DNA of 29,240 nt. Origin: CANGYM01 sp044235825. Its GTDB lineage: Bacteria; Pseudomonadota; Alphaproteobacteria; JAJTHO01; CANGYM01. The notes beneath the pieces are model-generated. The model made no database searches. It had not been told where the DNA came from and was given only the letters and a program-made list of their open reading frames with translations. Both the position numbers and the translations under genes were made by a program. Shown piece after piece: positions 1 to 8,343 of the stretch. Numbering within the stretch: position 1 is the first letter of the stretch; every line of letters begins with the position of its first letter. Where the stretch lies: positions 1 to 29,240 of the forward strand of contig JBIIHL010000018.1 in NCBI GenBank assembly GCA_044235825.1. Direction: 5' to 3'.

Positions 1-1
1 G

Positions 2-118
2 GCCTTTATCCCCGGTCAAGATTTAGAGCAAAAAACCGTTGAGGTTCCTGGGGACAGCACGGGGCCTTCTCCAGAGGGCGCTGGAGACTCTCCTGAAAGT
101 CTGGATGGAATGTATTGA
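2..118 (+). CDS. C-terminal end of an unidentified protein (partial)
   Basis: An open frame runs from the left edge to a TGA at 116-118. It encodes a hydrophilic tail rich in Pro, Gly, Ser and Glu that ends in DGMY. The stop overlaps the ATG of the following M48 protease by one base (TGATG), which is typical of translationally coupled genes in one operon. No domain can be recognised from 38 residues, so no function is assigned. The evidence that it is real is the open frame and the tight stop-start overlap. Confidence 0.5.
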   Translation, partial: AFIPGQDLEQKTVEVPGDSTGPSPEGAGDSPESLDGMY

Positions 119-1509
119 TGCGTTTCTATAGGGTTTTTTCGTTTGTTTTTGTGTTGATGCTGGTTTTAACGCTAAGCGTTAACCCTTTTTTGTCGGCCCA
201 AGCGGCAGGACCCAGTCTGATTCGCGATGCGGAGGTGGAATCTGTGTTGCGGGATTTTTCCACACCGGTTTTTGAGGCCGCAGGGCTGCATCCCCAAAGC
301 ATTCGCATTTTTATTGTTCATGATCCGGCTGTGAATGCGTTTGTGGCGGGGGGACAAAACATTTTTTTTCATACGGGCCTTTTGACCAAAGCCAAACGCG
401 CCGACGAGGTTATCGGTGTCATTGCCCACGAAGTCGGTCATATTTCCGGCGGCCATCTGGCACGCACGCAGGATCAGCTGGATAAACTGAGCACGCCCCA
501 AATTTTAACCTATGTTTTGGGAACCACCACCGCCCTTCTTTTGGGCAGTCCGGAAGTGGGGTTTGCCATTTTAACCGGCGGCGCCCAGTTGACGCTGCAA
601 AATTTTCTGCAATACACACGCACCCAAGAACGCGCGGCGGATGCCGCCGCCGTGACGATTTTAGAGCGGTTAAAGCTGTCCCCTGAGGGGCTTTATGATT
701 TCCTCAATGCCCTGTCCATTTCTAACCAATGGCGGGAAGACGGCAGCCCCTATATGCGCACCCACCCCACAGACACAGAGCGGCTGCATTTTTTGGAAAA
801 AGCCATTGCCCAATCCCCCCATCGCGGCACGCGCAGCACACAGCGTCAGGATGATCAACTTGCATTTGTGCGGGGAAAGCTGGCGGGCTTTTTGACTGCG
901 GAAAGTGACCTTAAAACGCTTTCCGCTTCTGCTCAAAAGACTCTGGATGTACGCTATGCCAGCGCGATCGGTGATTACAGACAACATTTGGTGGATCAGG
1001 GACGTTTGGGGATGAAAGACCTTATGGCGTCCTACCCTTGGCATTCTTATCTTTACGATACTATTGGGCAGCTTGAGGCCATGAATGGTCACGAAGACAA
1101 AAGCTTTGCCGCGTATCAAAAAGCCTATCAAGCCCTTCCGTTTGATGCCTTGATCCGCCTTTCTCTGGGCAATGCCTATATCAATCAGGCCAAAAAAGAA
1201 ACCAACAACGCCAAGAAACAAGACCTTTACCGTAGCGCCGAAGAACATTTGGGGTTTGCCGCGCAAAAAGAACCCTATAACGCTTTGGCGTGGCGCTCGC
1301 TCAGCATCGCGCAGGCCGGTTTGGGCAAAAAGGGACTGGCGGAACTTTCTTTGGCTGAAATCGCCCTGTTAGGCAATGATCTAAAGCAAGCGGATATTCA
1401 TATCCAACGCGCAGCCTTAACCCTGAAAGAAGGGGATGAGGGCTGGATTAAACTCCAAGATCTACGCCAAGCCCAAAAAACAGCCAGAGATCAGAAAAAA
1501 TCCCTGTAG
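118..1509 (+). CDS. M48 family metalloprotease, BepA-like, with TPR region
   Basis: A predicted periplasmic zinc metalloprotease. Residues 1 to about 29 form a signal peptide ending in SAQA. The zinc-binding HEVGH motif lies at about residues 104-108, and the third ligand is probably the Glu in QERAADA near residue 171. The second half (about 290-450) is helical with TPR-like spacing, matching the M48-plus-TPR layout of BepA (YfgC), which monitors outer-membrane protein assembly. The length (463 aa) is normal for the group. The ATG at 118 is preferred to an in-frame TTG at 115 because it overlaps the upstream stop. Family assignment is secure; the exact BepA role is inferred. Confidence 0.9.
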   Translation: MRFYRVFSFVFVLMLVLTLSVNPFLSAQAAGPSLIRDAEVESVLRDFSTPVFEAAGLHPQSIRIFIVHDPAVNAFVAGGQNIFFHTGLLTKAKRADEVIGVIAHEVGHISGGHLARTQDQLDKLSTPQILTYVLGTTTALLLGSPEVGFAILTGGAQLTLQNFLQYTRTQERAADAAAVTILERLKLSPEGLYDFLNALSISNQWREDGSPYMRTHPTDTERLHFLEKAIAQSPHRGTRSTQRQDDQLAFVRGKLAGFLTAESDLKTLSASAQKTLDVRYASAIGDYRQHLVDQGRLGMKDLMASYPWHSYLYDTIGQLEAMNGHEDKSFAAYQKAYQALPFDALIRLSLGNAYINQAKKETNNAKKQDLYRSAEEHLGFAAQKEPYNALAWRSLSIAQAGLGKKGLAELSLAEIALLGNDLKQADIHIQRAALTLKEGDEGWIKLQDLRQAQKTARDQKKSL

Positions 1510-1874
1510 CCGTCCGTCATGGATTGTGATGATTCCCAAAGGACGTGGAACATCAAAAAACTCAAAAAAATCCTATACGAAGAGTGACGCCCATAGCCTT
1601 CGGAATGGTTTTCTGTTTGGCACCCTCTTTACAGGGTTTATAAAAAATGGTATGAATCAATCTATAATCGCCCTTTTTCATAGACTGATTTATTATTGAT
1701 TGGGCACCCCTGCCTTAGGTTTGTTCTCGTATCAGTACGGAATTAAGGGGAAAACACTCTACATTTCCCCCTACTCTGCTTTTGTTTTCCATTGTTGTGT
1801 TGTTTTTTTAGGAAGCGTATCGCCAGCGATACGCTTGTTTTGTTTGTTTACATTGTTTTGAAAGGAATCATGGT
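1510..1874. other. Intergenic region between the M48 gene and the DUF2793 gene
   Basis: About 365 bases without a convincing gene. It is richer in A/T than its surroundings. A short inverted repeat, ACCCT and AGGGT around 1622-1637, is too weak to call a terminator. A strong hairpin is listed separately at 1813-1836. A ribosome-binding site (AAAGGA, about 1861-1866) sits before the ATG at 1875. No tRNA or clear sigma-70 promoter is seen. Confidence 0.6.
1813..1836 (+). terminator. Hairpin followed by a T-rich tract
   Basis: AAGCGTATCG (1813-1822) and CGATACGCTT (1827-1836) form a perfect 10-bp stem with the loop CCAG, followed by GTTTTGTTTGTTT. This looks like an intrinsic terminator on the plus strand. 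It lies more than 300 bases after the M48 stop and only 39 bases before the DUF2793 start, so it could instead be a leader structure of that gene. Confidence 0.6.
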
Positions 1875-2384
1875 ATGCCTACGCCCCGTCTTTTGTTGCC
1901 CTATATTGAAACTCAGCAGGCCCAGAAAGAGGTCACCCATGCTGAGGCCCTGAACCGTTTGGATGCCTTTGTTGTGACAACGGTGCAAACGCGCGTGTTG
2001 TCCGCGCCGCCGATGAATCCCGTGGAGGGCCAGATGTATGTGTTGCCCCCCTCCCCCGCCCCCACCGGTGATTGGATCAATCAGGCGGGAAAGGTGGCCC
2101 AGCGTTTGGGAAACAGCTGGCGATTTTATGCGCCCCTTGCCGGATGGACGGTGTGGGTGATGGACGAGCAAGCGGCCTATACCCACACAGGAACAACGTG
2201 GATTCAGACCACAGCCAAAAGTACCGATCCGGTGGCTTTGCCTTCGTATACACTGGCGACGTTACCAGCGGCGTCCCCCGCAGGGCGTTTGATTTTTGTT
2301 ACCAACACTGCCGCGGGGGCCCGCGTTGTGTACAGTGATGGCACGAAATGGCGGTTGATCAGCACGGATGCGCTGATCAATTAG
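1875..2384 (+). CDS. DUF2793 domain protein, phage-tail/GTA-associated family
   Basis: A 169-aa protein whose first 120 residues look like DUF2793: the opening LLLPYIETQQAQKEVTHAEA, then a tryptophan-rich stretch with GDWINQAG, NSWRFY and GWTVWV. The family is common in alphaproteobacterial prophages and near gene transfer agent genes, and a virion or tail-fibre role is usually assumed; its biochemical function is not known. The C-terminal part (about 120-169) resembles a short repeat-like beta region ending in DGTKWRLIS. The start is supported by AAAGGA about 8 bases upstream. No other phage genes are adjacent, so this may be a domesticated or leftover gene. Confidence 0.8.
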   Translation: MPTPRLLLPYIETQQAQKEVTHAEALNRLDAFVVTTVQTRVLSAPPMNPVEGQMYVLPPSPAPTGDWINQAGKVAQRLGNSWRFYAPLAGWTVWVMDEQAAYTHTGTTWIQTTAKSTDPVALPSYTLATLPAASPAGRLIFVTNTAAGARVVYSDGTKWRLISTDALIN

Positions 2385-2408
2385 CCTGTGTTGCCAGTGT
2401 TTAGGGGG

Positions 2409-2939
2409 TTATCGAGACCACATCCGGCGCAGCGTATCATCGCGCAAAACAAAGTGATGATACAGCGCCGCCCCCAGATGGGCCGCCAGCAGGGCGATGA
2501 AGGCGTTGGCGGAAACCTCGTGAATATCCTTTAAAAGCCCCGCCAGTTCCGGATTTTTGGCCACCATGTCGGGTATCGTGAAAAGACCATAAAAAGATAC
2601 AGGGTATCCGGCGGCCGAGGACATGGACCACCCGCTCAGCGGCAGCAGGAACATCACACCGTATAGGCCCCCGTGCGCCAGACGGGCGGCACGACGTTGC
2701 CAAAGGGGCAAGGCCGCAGAGATGGCCGGCACAGCATGGGAGATGCGCCACAGCAAACGAACACTGGCCAGCAGCAGCACCAAAATCCCCGTGGCTTTGT
2801 GCAGGCCGTAAACGGTGCCTTTCAGGGCGGGATCTTCAATATCGCTCATCACCAGACCAGCGGCCAGCATCAGAATCATCAAAACGGCCATCACCCAATG
2901 CAGGGTTCGGGCGGTGAGGGTATAAGAGGTGGGAGACAT
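2409..2939 (-). CDS. Cytochrome b561 family protein
   Basis: A 176-aa integral membrane protein with about four hydrophobic helices (about 13-31, 48-64, 90-106, 143-163). His14 (TLHWVMA), His47 (GLHKATG), His89 (LAHGGLY), His140 (DIHEVSA) and His154 (AAHLGA) sit at positions expected for haem coordination in bacterial b561 proteins. These carry electrons within the inner membrane, from quinol in CybB-like members such as the superoxide:quinone oxidoreductase. The gene converges with the DUF2793 gene, leaving 24 bases between stops. It is followed upstream on the same strand by the toxin-antitoxin pair, with a 46-base gap. The precise partner cannot be read from sequence. Confidence 0.88.
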   Translation of the reverse strand: MSPTSYTLTARTLHWVMAVLMILMLAAGLVMSDIEDPALKGTVYGLHKATGILVLLLASVRLLWRISHAVPAISAALPLWQRRAARLAHGGLYGVMFLLPLSGWSMSSAAGYPVSFYGLFTIPDMVAKNPELAGLLKDIHEVSANAFIALLAAHLGAALYHHFVLRDDTLRRMWSR

Positions 2940-2985
2940 GGCTGAATGATCCTTTCAATAACTTAGGGGTTGAAGGGTAAATACC

Positions 2986-3291
2986 TCATAGCCCCGTCAT
3001 TTGGGGCTTGGGTGTAACAGTCATTTGGTATCCCAAACGATCCATAATGGTGCCAATACCAACAAAGTGAGGATTGGCGCTTGTGCTGAGGGTTTTGTAC
3101 AAACTTTCACGGCTGCGACCCGTGGCTTTGGCCAGATGAGACATCCCGCCTGTGGCCTCAGCCACATCTTTCAGGGCTAAAAAAAACACGTCATATCCTT
3201 CTGCCAAAGACGCATTCAGATAAGCTGCGGCCTCAGCGGGATCCTGTAAAGAGAGCATCAGATCATTGTGATAAGAGCGGGTTGTTGACAT
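2986..3291 (-). CDS. HigA-like antitoxin of an HI1420-type addiction module
   Basis: A 101-aa protein with a helix-turn-helix of the Xre/HigA type at about 55-85 (MSHLAKATGRSRESLYKTLS). The N-terminal region DPAEAAAYLNASLAEG is typical of the family of antidotes encoded downstream of their toxin. It would neutralise the toxin encoded just before it and bind the operon promoter as an autorepressor. Its ATG overlaps the toxin stop by one base (TAATG), so the two are translationally coupled. The length is normal and no damage is seen. A perfect palindrome overlapping the promoter at 3623-3642 is the probable operator. Family assignment is confident; activity is inferred. Confidence 0.88.
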   Translation of the reverse strand: MSTTRSYHNDLMLSLQDPAEAAAYLNASLAEGYDVFFLALKDVAEATGGMSHLAKATGRSRESLYKTLSTSANPHFVGIGTIMDRLGYQMTVTPKPQMTGL

Positions 3292-3617
3292 TATGACTGA
3301 TCCTTATAGTTCTTCCAATAGTGTTTTGCTTTTTGGAGATCTTTATTTTGGCTTTTTTTATCACCACCACATAGTAAAATAACGGTAACATCGTTGTGTT
3401 GGCCAAAATAGACACGATAGCCAGGTCCATAAAAAATACGCAATTCAAACACCCCATCCCCGACAGATTTGCAATCACCAAATAAACCAAGCCTGAGACG
3501 ATTGATCCTAGCGCGGACCATAGCGCGGGCATCTCTATCCCTTAGTTTCATAAGCCAGTCGTTAAAGGGAGCATATCCACAAAGGGTTTCGTAAACCTGA
3601 ACGTCCTTTTCGATCAT
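3291..3617 (-). CDS. RelE/ParE superfamily toxin, HigB-like (HI1419 type)
   Basis: A 108-aa basic protein with the pattern of phage-derived Gp49-like/HigB toxins: FNDWLMKLRDRDARAMVRARINRL, then VFELRIFYGPGYRVYFGQ, then VILLCGGDKKSQNKDLQKAKHYW. Relatives are ribosome-dependent mRNA interferases. Toxin before antitoxin is the usual order for this subgroup. The start at 3617 is supported by the family N-terminus, but no Shine-Dalgarno sequence precedes it, and the predicted -10 element (3622-3627) lies only five bases upstream, so the mRNA may be leaderless. The gene begins 44 bases after the gyrA stop on the same strand and could also be read through from gyrA. Confidence 0.88.
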   Translation of the reverse strand: MIEKDVQVYETLCGYAPFNDWLMKLRDRDARAMVRARINRLRLGLFGDCKSVGDGVFELRIFYGPGYRVYFGQHNDVTVILLCGGDKKSQNKDLQKAKHYWKNYKDQS

Positions 3618-3621
3618 GCTT

Positions 3622-3649
3622 ATTGTATCCTATGGGATACAAATGTCAA
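3622..3649 (-). promoter_or_regulatory. Sigma-70-type promoter of the toxin-antitoxin operon
   Basis: On the minus strand, TTGACA (3649-3644) and TACAAT (3627-3622) are separated by 16 bases. The predicted transcription start falls at about 3615, essentially on the toxin ATG at 3617. The elements are close to consensus and correctly oriented. Confidence 0.75.
3623..3642. promoter_or_regulatory. Palindromic operator candidate of the toxin-antitoxin operon
   Basis: TTGTATCC (3623-3630), a 4-base centre TATG, and GGATACAA (3635-3642) form a perfect inverted repeat covering most of the -10 element and the spacer. This is where a HigA-type autorepressor would be expected to bind. The binding is inferred; the palindrome is directly visible. 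Confidence 0.7.
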
Positions 3650-3663
3650 GATGTTTGACATTT
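3641..3663. repeat. Inverted repeat spanning the gyrA stop codon and the -35 box
   Basis: AAATGTCAA (3641-3649) and TTGACATTT (3655-3663) form a perfect 9-bp inverted repeat around GATGT. It includes two bases of the gyrA stop (TAA, 3664-3662) and the -35 element of the toxin-antitoxin promoter. It may be a second operator, or a weak hairpin at the end of the gyrA transcript. No T tract follows it, so a terminator call is not supported. Confidence 0.55.
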
Positions 3664-6319
3664 ATTCCCCCTCATCTTCCCCCGCCATGTGCCCCACACT
3701 GACGACGTGTTCGCCTGTGCTGACTTTAAACAGAGTGACCCCTTGGGTTTTTCGACCTGCAATGCGGACGTCGGCCACGCCGCAGCGGATCATTTGGCCC
3801 TGATCGGTCACCAGCATGATCTGGTCGTCATTTTTAATGGGGAAGGCATCGGCCATTTTGCCCGTTTTTTTGGTCATTTCCATGGCCGCAATGCCCATGC
3901 CGCCCCGCCCTGTACGGCGGTATTCATATGCGGAGGATCGTTTGCCAAAGCCCTGATCAGACACGGTGAGGATAAATTCCTCCTCGGCCTGCATGGCCGC
4001 AAAGCGTTCCGATGACAGGCTCAGGTTATCGGGATTGGCCAAATCTTGGCCGGCTTGTTTGGCTTGCTCGATGCGATAGGCTTCGCGCTCTTCCATGGTA
4101 AAGTCGCAGCGTTTGAGCAAAGACAGAGAAATCACACGATCTGAATCGGCCAAACGCACACCCCGCACGCCGCTGGAGTTGCGGCTTTCGAACACCCGCA
4201 GTTCATCCATGCCAAAGCGGATGCATTTGCCCTCTTTGGTGGCCAGAAACACATCTTCATCATGTTCCACAATGGCCACGCCCACCAGAAGATCGCCATC
4301 ATCCAGCTTCATGGCAATTTTTCCATTGGCCTTGATGTTGGTGAAATCAGACAGGCGGTTACGGCGCACGTTCCCCGAAGAGGTGGCAAACACCATGGTG
4401 CGCTGATCATCAGGCTCTACACTTTCAGGCAGGGGCAGGACGGCACTGATGCGCTCGTGCGGTTGGATGTTCGAGAGCATCTGCACAATAGGCCGGCCCC
4501 GCGCCTGCGGCGTGGTGGACGGCAGATTGTACACTTTCAGGTAATACACTTTCCCCAAATTGCTGAAAAACAAAAGCGGTGTGTGGGTGCTGGCGATATG
4601 AACGGTGGACACAAAATCATCGGTTTTGGTGTCCATGCCACTGCGTCCTTTGCCGCCGCGTTTTTGGGCGCGATAGGCGGACAGGGGCACGCGTTTGATA
4701 TACCCATGGTGGGTCATGGTGACCACCATGTCTTCCCGCTGGATCAGATCCTCGATGTTGACTTCGCCTGTGTCTTCCACAATTTCTGTGCGGCGGGGGG
4801 TGCCGTATTTTTCTTTGATGATTAGCATTTCACTTTTCATCAGGGCCAGAAGCTGGTCGCGGTGACGCAGCAGGGCCATCAAATCCTCGATTTTGGCCAC
4901 AATGTCCCGCAAATCGGCTTGGAGTTTTTCCCTCTCCAGCCCCGTTAATCGATGCAGGCGCATATCCAAAATGGCCTGTGCCTGCAGCGCAGACAGGGTA
5001 TAGGTGGTTGAGGATACAGAAAAATCTGGCTCAATCAGGTTAATAATGGGCGCCAGATCAAACAGTGGCCATGCTTTTGCCATCAATTGTTCTTTGGCAT
5101 CCTTGGGGGATGGGGCGGCCTTAATCAGGGCAATAATGTCATCAATGTTGGCCACCGCCACAGATAAACCCACCAGCAAGTGGGCTCTTTCGCGGGCTTT
5201 TTTCAGCAGATAGATGGTCCGGCGACGGATCACATCCTCACGGAAATGCAGAAAGGCCGTCAGAACGTCCCGCACATTCATCAGCAGCGGCCGTCGATCA
5301 TTCAGGGCCACCAAGTTCACCCCAAAGCTGGTTTGCAGGGATGTGTGTTTGAACAGTTGGTTTAAAATGATTTCGGGCTCGATGTCTTTTTTCAGCTCAA
5401 TAACCACGCGCACGCCGTCACGGTCGGATTCATCGCGAATTTCGGCGATGCCCTCGATCATTTTTTCCCGCACCAGCTCGCCCACGCGCTCCACCAGTTT
5501 GGCCTTGTTCACCTGATAGGGGATTTCGGTGATGACAATGCGCTGTTTGTCTTTGCTATAGGGTTCAAAATGGGTTTTTCCCCGCATGATGACAGAACCA
5601 CGGCCTTCCTCGAAGGCGGATTTGATCCCGCGACGACCCACGATGATGCCGCCGGTGGGAAAATCGGGGCCCAAGATATACGAGCGAAGCTCGTCCATGC
5701 TAAGGTCGGGATTATCAATCAACGCGCAGGCGGCATCAATCACCTCCCCCAAATTGTGGGGGGGGATGTTGGTGGCCATCCCCACGGCAATCCCCCCGCC
5801 CCCATTCACCAGCAGGTTGGGAAAACTGGCGGGCAAAACGGCGGGCTCGGTTAAAGAATCATCATAGTTGGGAATAAAATCAACGGTTTCTTTGTCAATA
5901 TCCAGCAGCATTTCTTCGGCGGATCGGGCCAAGCGGGCCTCGGTATACCGCATGGCGGCGGGGGCATCGCCGTCCATGGATCCGTAGTTTCCCTGTCCAT
6001 CAACCAGCATCAGGCGCAAAGAAAACGGCTGGGCCATACGCACCATGGCATCATAAATGGCAGAATCCCCGTGCGGGTGATATTTACCCATCACATCCCC
6101 CACGATACGGGCGGATTTACGAAACGGTTTATCGGCGGTATAGCCCCCCTCTTTCATGGCGTACAGGATGCGGCGATGCACGGGTTTTAGGCCATCGCGC
6201 ACATCGGGCAGGGCGCGGGACACAATGACACTCATCGCATAATCCAAATACGATGTGCGCATTTCCTGTTCGATGGAAACCGTGGGATGGGCGGGCACTG
6301 TGGGGGTAAGATCAGTCAT
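3662..6319 (-). CDS. gyrA: DNA gyrase subunit A
   Basis: An 885-aa type IIA topoisomerase subunit that breaks and rejoins DNA and, with GyrB, introduces negative supercoils. The N-terminus shows MRTSYLDYAMSVIVSRALPD and then the winged-helix region. The catalytic tyrosine is Tyr125 in MRYTEARL. The quinolone-resistance region reads HPHGDSAIYDAMVRMAQ, with Ser86 and Asp90 equivalent to E. coli Ser83 and Asp87, so no classic resistance substitution is present. The GyrA box QKRGGKG in the C-terminal half separates it from ParC. The C-terminal beta-pinwheel follows. A TATAAG at 6359-6354 on the minus strand could be the -10 element, but no good -35 is seen. The gene diverges from phoH. Confidence 0.98.
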   Translation of the reverse strand: MTDLTPTVPAHPTVSIEQEMRTSYLDYAMSVIVSRALPDVRDGLKPVHRRILYAMKEGGYTADKPFRKSARIVGDVMGKYHPHGDSAIYDAMVRMAQPFSLRLMLVDGQGNYGSMDGDAPAAMRYTEARLARSAEEMLLDIDKETVDFIPNYDDSLTEPAVLPASFPNLLVNGGGGIAVGMATNIPPHNLGEVIDAACALIDNPDLSMDELRSYILGPDFPTGGIIVGRRGIKSAFEEGRGSVIMRGKTHFEPYSKDKQRIVITEIPYQVNKAKLVERVGELVREKMIEGIAEIRDESDRDGVRVVIELKKDIEPEIILNQLFKHTSLQTSFGVNLVALNDRRPLLMNVRDVLTAFLHFREDVIRRRTIYLLKKARERAHLLVGLSVAVANIDDIIALIKAAPSPKDAKEQLMAKAWPLFDLAPIINLIEPDFSVSSTTYTLSALQAQAILDMRLHRLTGLEREKLQADLRDIVAKIEDLMALLRHRDQLLALMKSEMLIIKEKYGTPRRTEIVEDTGEVNIEDLIQREDMVVTMTHHGYIKRVPLSAYRAQKRGGKGRSGMDTKTDDFVSTVHIASTHTPLLFFSNLGKVYYLKVYNLPSTTPQARGRPIVQMLSNIQPHERISAVLPLPESVEPDDQRTMVFATSSGNVRRNRLSDFTNIKANGKIAMKLDDGDLLVGVAIVEHDEDVFLATKEGKCIRFGMDELRVFESRNSSGVRGVRLADSDRVISLSLLKRCDFTMEEREAYRIEQAKQAGQDLANPDNLSLSSERFAAMQAEEEFILTVSDQGFGKRSSAYEYRRTGRGGMGIAAMEMTKKTGKMADAFPIKNDDQIMLVTDQGQMIRCGVADVRIAGRKTQGVTLFKVSTGEHVVSVGHMAGEDEGE

Positions 6320-6366
6320 GGTTCAGACCTAAGAAAAGCATCAGGATTGTGTCCTTATAGCAGGCT

Positions 6367-7440
6367 TTGGGGGTGGGGGGAAGGTGTCAAACTGGAGAAT
6401 TGAGAAAACCCATAAAGTATGCTACGATAATCTTCGCTTCTGACGAAAACAAGGTCGCGCTTTTGGAGAGTCTGTCGAAAATCTTGGAATATGACGATAA
6501 CAAGGCCATCTTGGCCCTGTATGGTCCCCATGATGTGCATTTGCACCATATTGAAAACCATTATGGAATTTCTGTGGTTTCGCGGGGGAATACCTTGATT
6601 TTAAAGGGCAGCGATCCAGAGCGTCTGAATCAGGCGGAACAAACGCTCAATACCCTTTATGATCATATCAAGCGCGGACGCCCCGTAGATGATCATTACG
6701 TGGGCCGTTTTTTGCAAAGCGAGAGGGCAAGTTCTCGGCAGGAAACCTCTCCCCAAAAAGATATTGAGATTCACACGCGCAGCGGTACCCTGTATCCCCA
6801 TACCCCCACACAAAAGGAGTATGTGCAGCGCATCCGCACAACAGATGTTGTTTTTGGGGTGGGGCCGGCGGGCACAGGAAAAACCTATTTGGCGGTGGCG
6901 GTGGGGGTGGAGTTTCTGTTGCAACACCGCGTGAAACGCCTGATCCTCAGCCGTCCTGCAGTGGAAGCGGGGGAGCGCTTGGGGTTTCTGCCCGGGGATT
7001 TGCGGGAAAAAATCGATCCGTATTTGCAGCCCCTGTATGATGCCCTGCATGACATGTTGCCGTCGGATCATATTCAGCGGTTGATGGAAATGGGCACCAT
7101 TGAAATTGCCCCGCTGGCCTTTATGCGGGGCCGCACCCTGTCCGATGCGTTTATTATTTTGGACGAGGCGCAAAACAGCACCGTATCCCAAATGAAAATG
7201 TTTCTAACGCGTTTGGGCCAAAATTCCAAAATGGTGGTGACGGGGGATCTCAGCCAGATTGACCTGCCGTCACTGGCGGATTCTGGCCTGCCCCATGTGC
7301 GGCGGATTTTGCAGGATGTGAAGGCTGTTGATTTTGTGACCTTTAGCCGTGACGACATTATGCGTCACCCCGTGGTGGCGGCGATTCTTGAGGCCTATGA
7401 CAAAGATGCCGAGGAACGCATGACTAAGGGCGGGATTTGA
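6367..7440 (+). CDS. PhoH family ATPase
   Basis: A cytoplasmic P-loop protein of the PhoH/YbeZ family, associated with RNA metabolism. An N-terminal region with ALYGPHDVHLHHIENHYGI and VVSRGNTLILKG matches the family's small N-terminal domain. Walker A is GPAGTGKT at about 166-173, and Walker B with adjacent motif is AFIILDEAQNSTVSQMKMF. The C-terminus is DDIMRHPVVAAILEAYD, as expected. No ATG is available: candidate starts are TTG 6367, GTG 6373 and TTG 6400. GGAG at 6394-6397 is too close to 6400 to decide. In many relatives phoH precedes ybeY; here it is followed, with a one-base stop-start overlap, by an exporter adaptor gene. Family is certain, start is not. Confidence 0.92.
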   Translation: MGVGGRCQTGELRKPIKYATIIFASDENKVALLESLSKILEYDDNKAILALYGPHDVHLHHIENHYGISVVSRGNTLILKGSDPERLNQAEQTLNTLYDHIKRGRPVDDHYVGRFLQSERASSRQETSPQKDIEIHTRSGTLYPHTPTQKEYVQRIRTTDVVFGVGPAGTGKTYLAVAVGVEFLLQHRVKRLILSRPAVEAGERLGFLPGDLREKIDPYLQPLYDALHDMLPSDHIQRLMEMGTIEIAPLAFMRGRTLSDAFIILDEAQNSTVSQMKMFLTRLGQNSKMVVTGDLSQIDLPSLADSGLPHVRRILQDVKAVDFVTFSRDDIMRHPVVAAILEAYDKDAEERMTKGGI

Positions 7441-8324
7441 TGATGCGACGCTTTGTTGTGATGGTCAGTGTTTTGGTGATGTTGTGTGTTTCCCCATCGG
7501 CGGGTGCCGATGGCCTGTCCCCCGGATCGGTGGGGGCCATGGGGATTATTGAACCCAAATCCCGTGTTCTCACCCTAACCCACAAGGGCAGTATGGAGCC
7601 CGTGACGGTTGAGCTGCTGTTTGTGCAGGAGGGGGAATCGGTGGCCGCAGGTCAGCCCCTAGCCCAGCTGGGCAACCATGCCACCAGAAAAGCCGAATTG
7701 GAGGAAGCCAAGGCCCGCATTGTTCGCCTGAAAGCCCAATTGCAGCAAACGGAGGTTACCGAGGCTTTTACCCGCAAAGAATTTGAGCGCCGCCAGATTT
7801 TGCAACGCCAACAAGCCATCAGTGCATCGGAAAAAGACGAAACGGAAAAAAACTGGAAGGCCGCCGCCGCCCAAGGTGCCGCCCTGCGTGCGGAAATTGT
7901 GGAGGCAGGGGCCAGTTTGGATGTGGCCGCGCAAAATTTGGAAAATACCATCATTCGCGCCCCGTTTGCAGGGACGATTCTGGATATTCTGACCCGCCCG
8001 GGCGAGCGGGCGTCGGATAAAGGGATTATGACTTTTGCCAACCTGTCGGCCATGGATGTGCGGGCAGAGGTGTTTGAAAGCGACATTGCCCGCATCAAAA
8101 CCGGACAAAAAGCGGAAATTTTTTTCCCCCAGCAGATCACGCCCATCAGGGGGGTTGTGTATCACGTTGGCTTTGTGGTGCGGGGGAATGATGTGAATGA
8201 CACGGACCCGCTGGCGGATCGGGATAATCGGGTGGTGTCTGTGCGCATTGCGGTGGATCCCGATGTGGCGCCAAGCCTGAAAAATCAGATTTACCGACGG
8301 GTTTCCGTTCGGTTCGTTCCTTGA
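7440..8324 (+). CDS. HlyD/DevB-type membrane fusion protein of an ABC exporter
   Basis: A 294-aa periplasmic adaptor. Residues 1 to about 24 are a signal peptide or membrane anchor. A split lipoyl/barrel-sandwich domain flanks a coiled coil (about 75-165, rich in Lys, Glu, Ala and Gln): VTVELLFVQEGESVAAGQPL before it and NTIIRAPFAGTILDILTRPGE after it. A beta-barrel segment follows (VRAEVFESDIARIKTGQKAEI). It is most like the DevB subgroup, which works with DevC permeases and the DevA ATPase. The ATG at 7440 overlaps the phoH stop (TGATG). The next gene is the matching permease, 10-20 bases on. The substrate cannot be read from sequence. Confidence 0.88.
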   Translation: MMRRFVVMVSVLVMLCVSPSAGADGLSPGSVGAMGIIEPKSRVLTLTHKGSMEPVTVELLFVQEGESVAAGQPLAQLGNHATRKAELEEAKARIVRLKAQLQQTEVTEAFTRKEFERRQILQRQQAISASEKDETEKNWKAAAAQGAALRAEIVEAGASLDVAAQNLENTIIRAPFAGTILDILTRPGERASDKGIMTFANLSAMDVRAEVFESDIARIKTGQKAEIFFPQQITPIRGVVYHVGFVVRGNDVNDTDPLADRDNRVVSVRIAVDPDVAPSLKNQIYRRVSVRFVP

Positions 8325-8343
8325 TTTCAAGGCATTGTTTCCC

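Noticed and set aside
3930..6319. Quinolone resistance in gyrA
   Set aside because: The resistance-determining region has Ser86 and Asp90 at the positions equivalent to E. coli 83 and 87, the usual sensitive residues.
6385..6391. TTTGACA on the minus strand as -35 of gyrA
   Set aside because: It is 25 bases from the nearest TATAAG (6359-6354), too far for a sigma-70 promoter.
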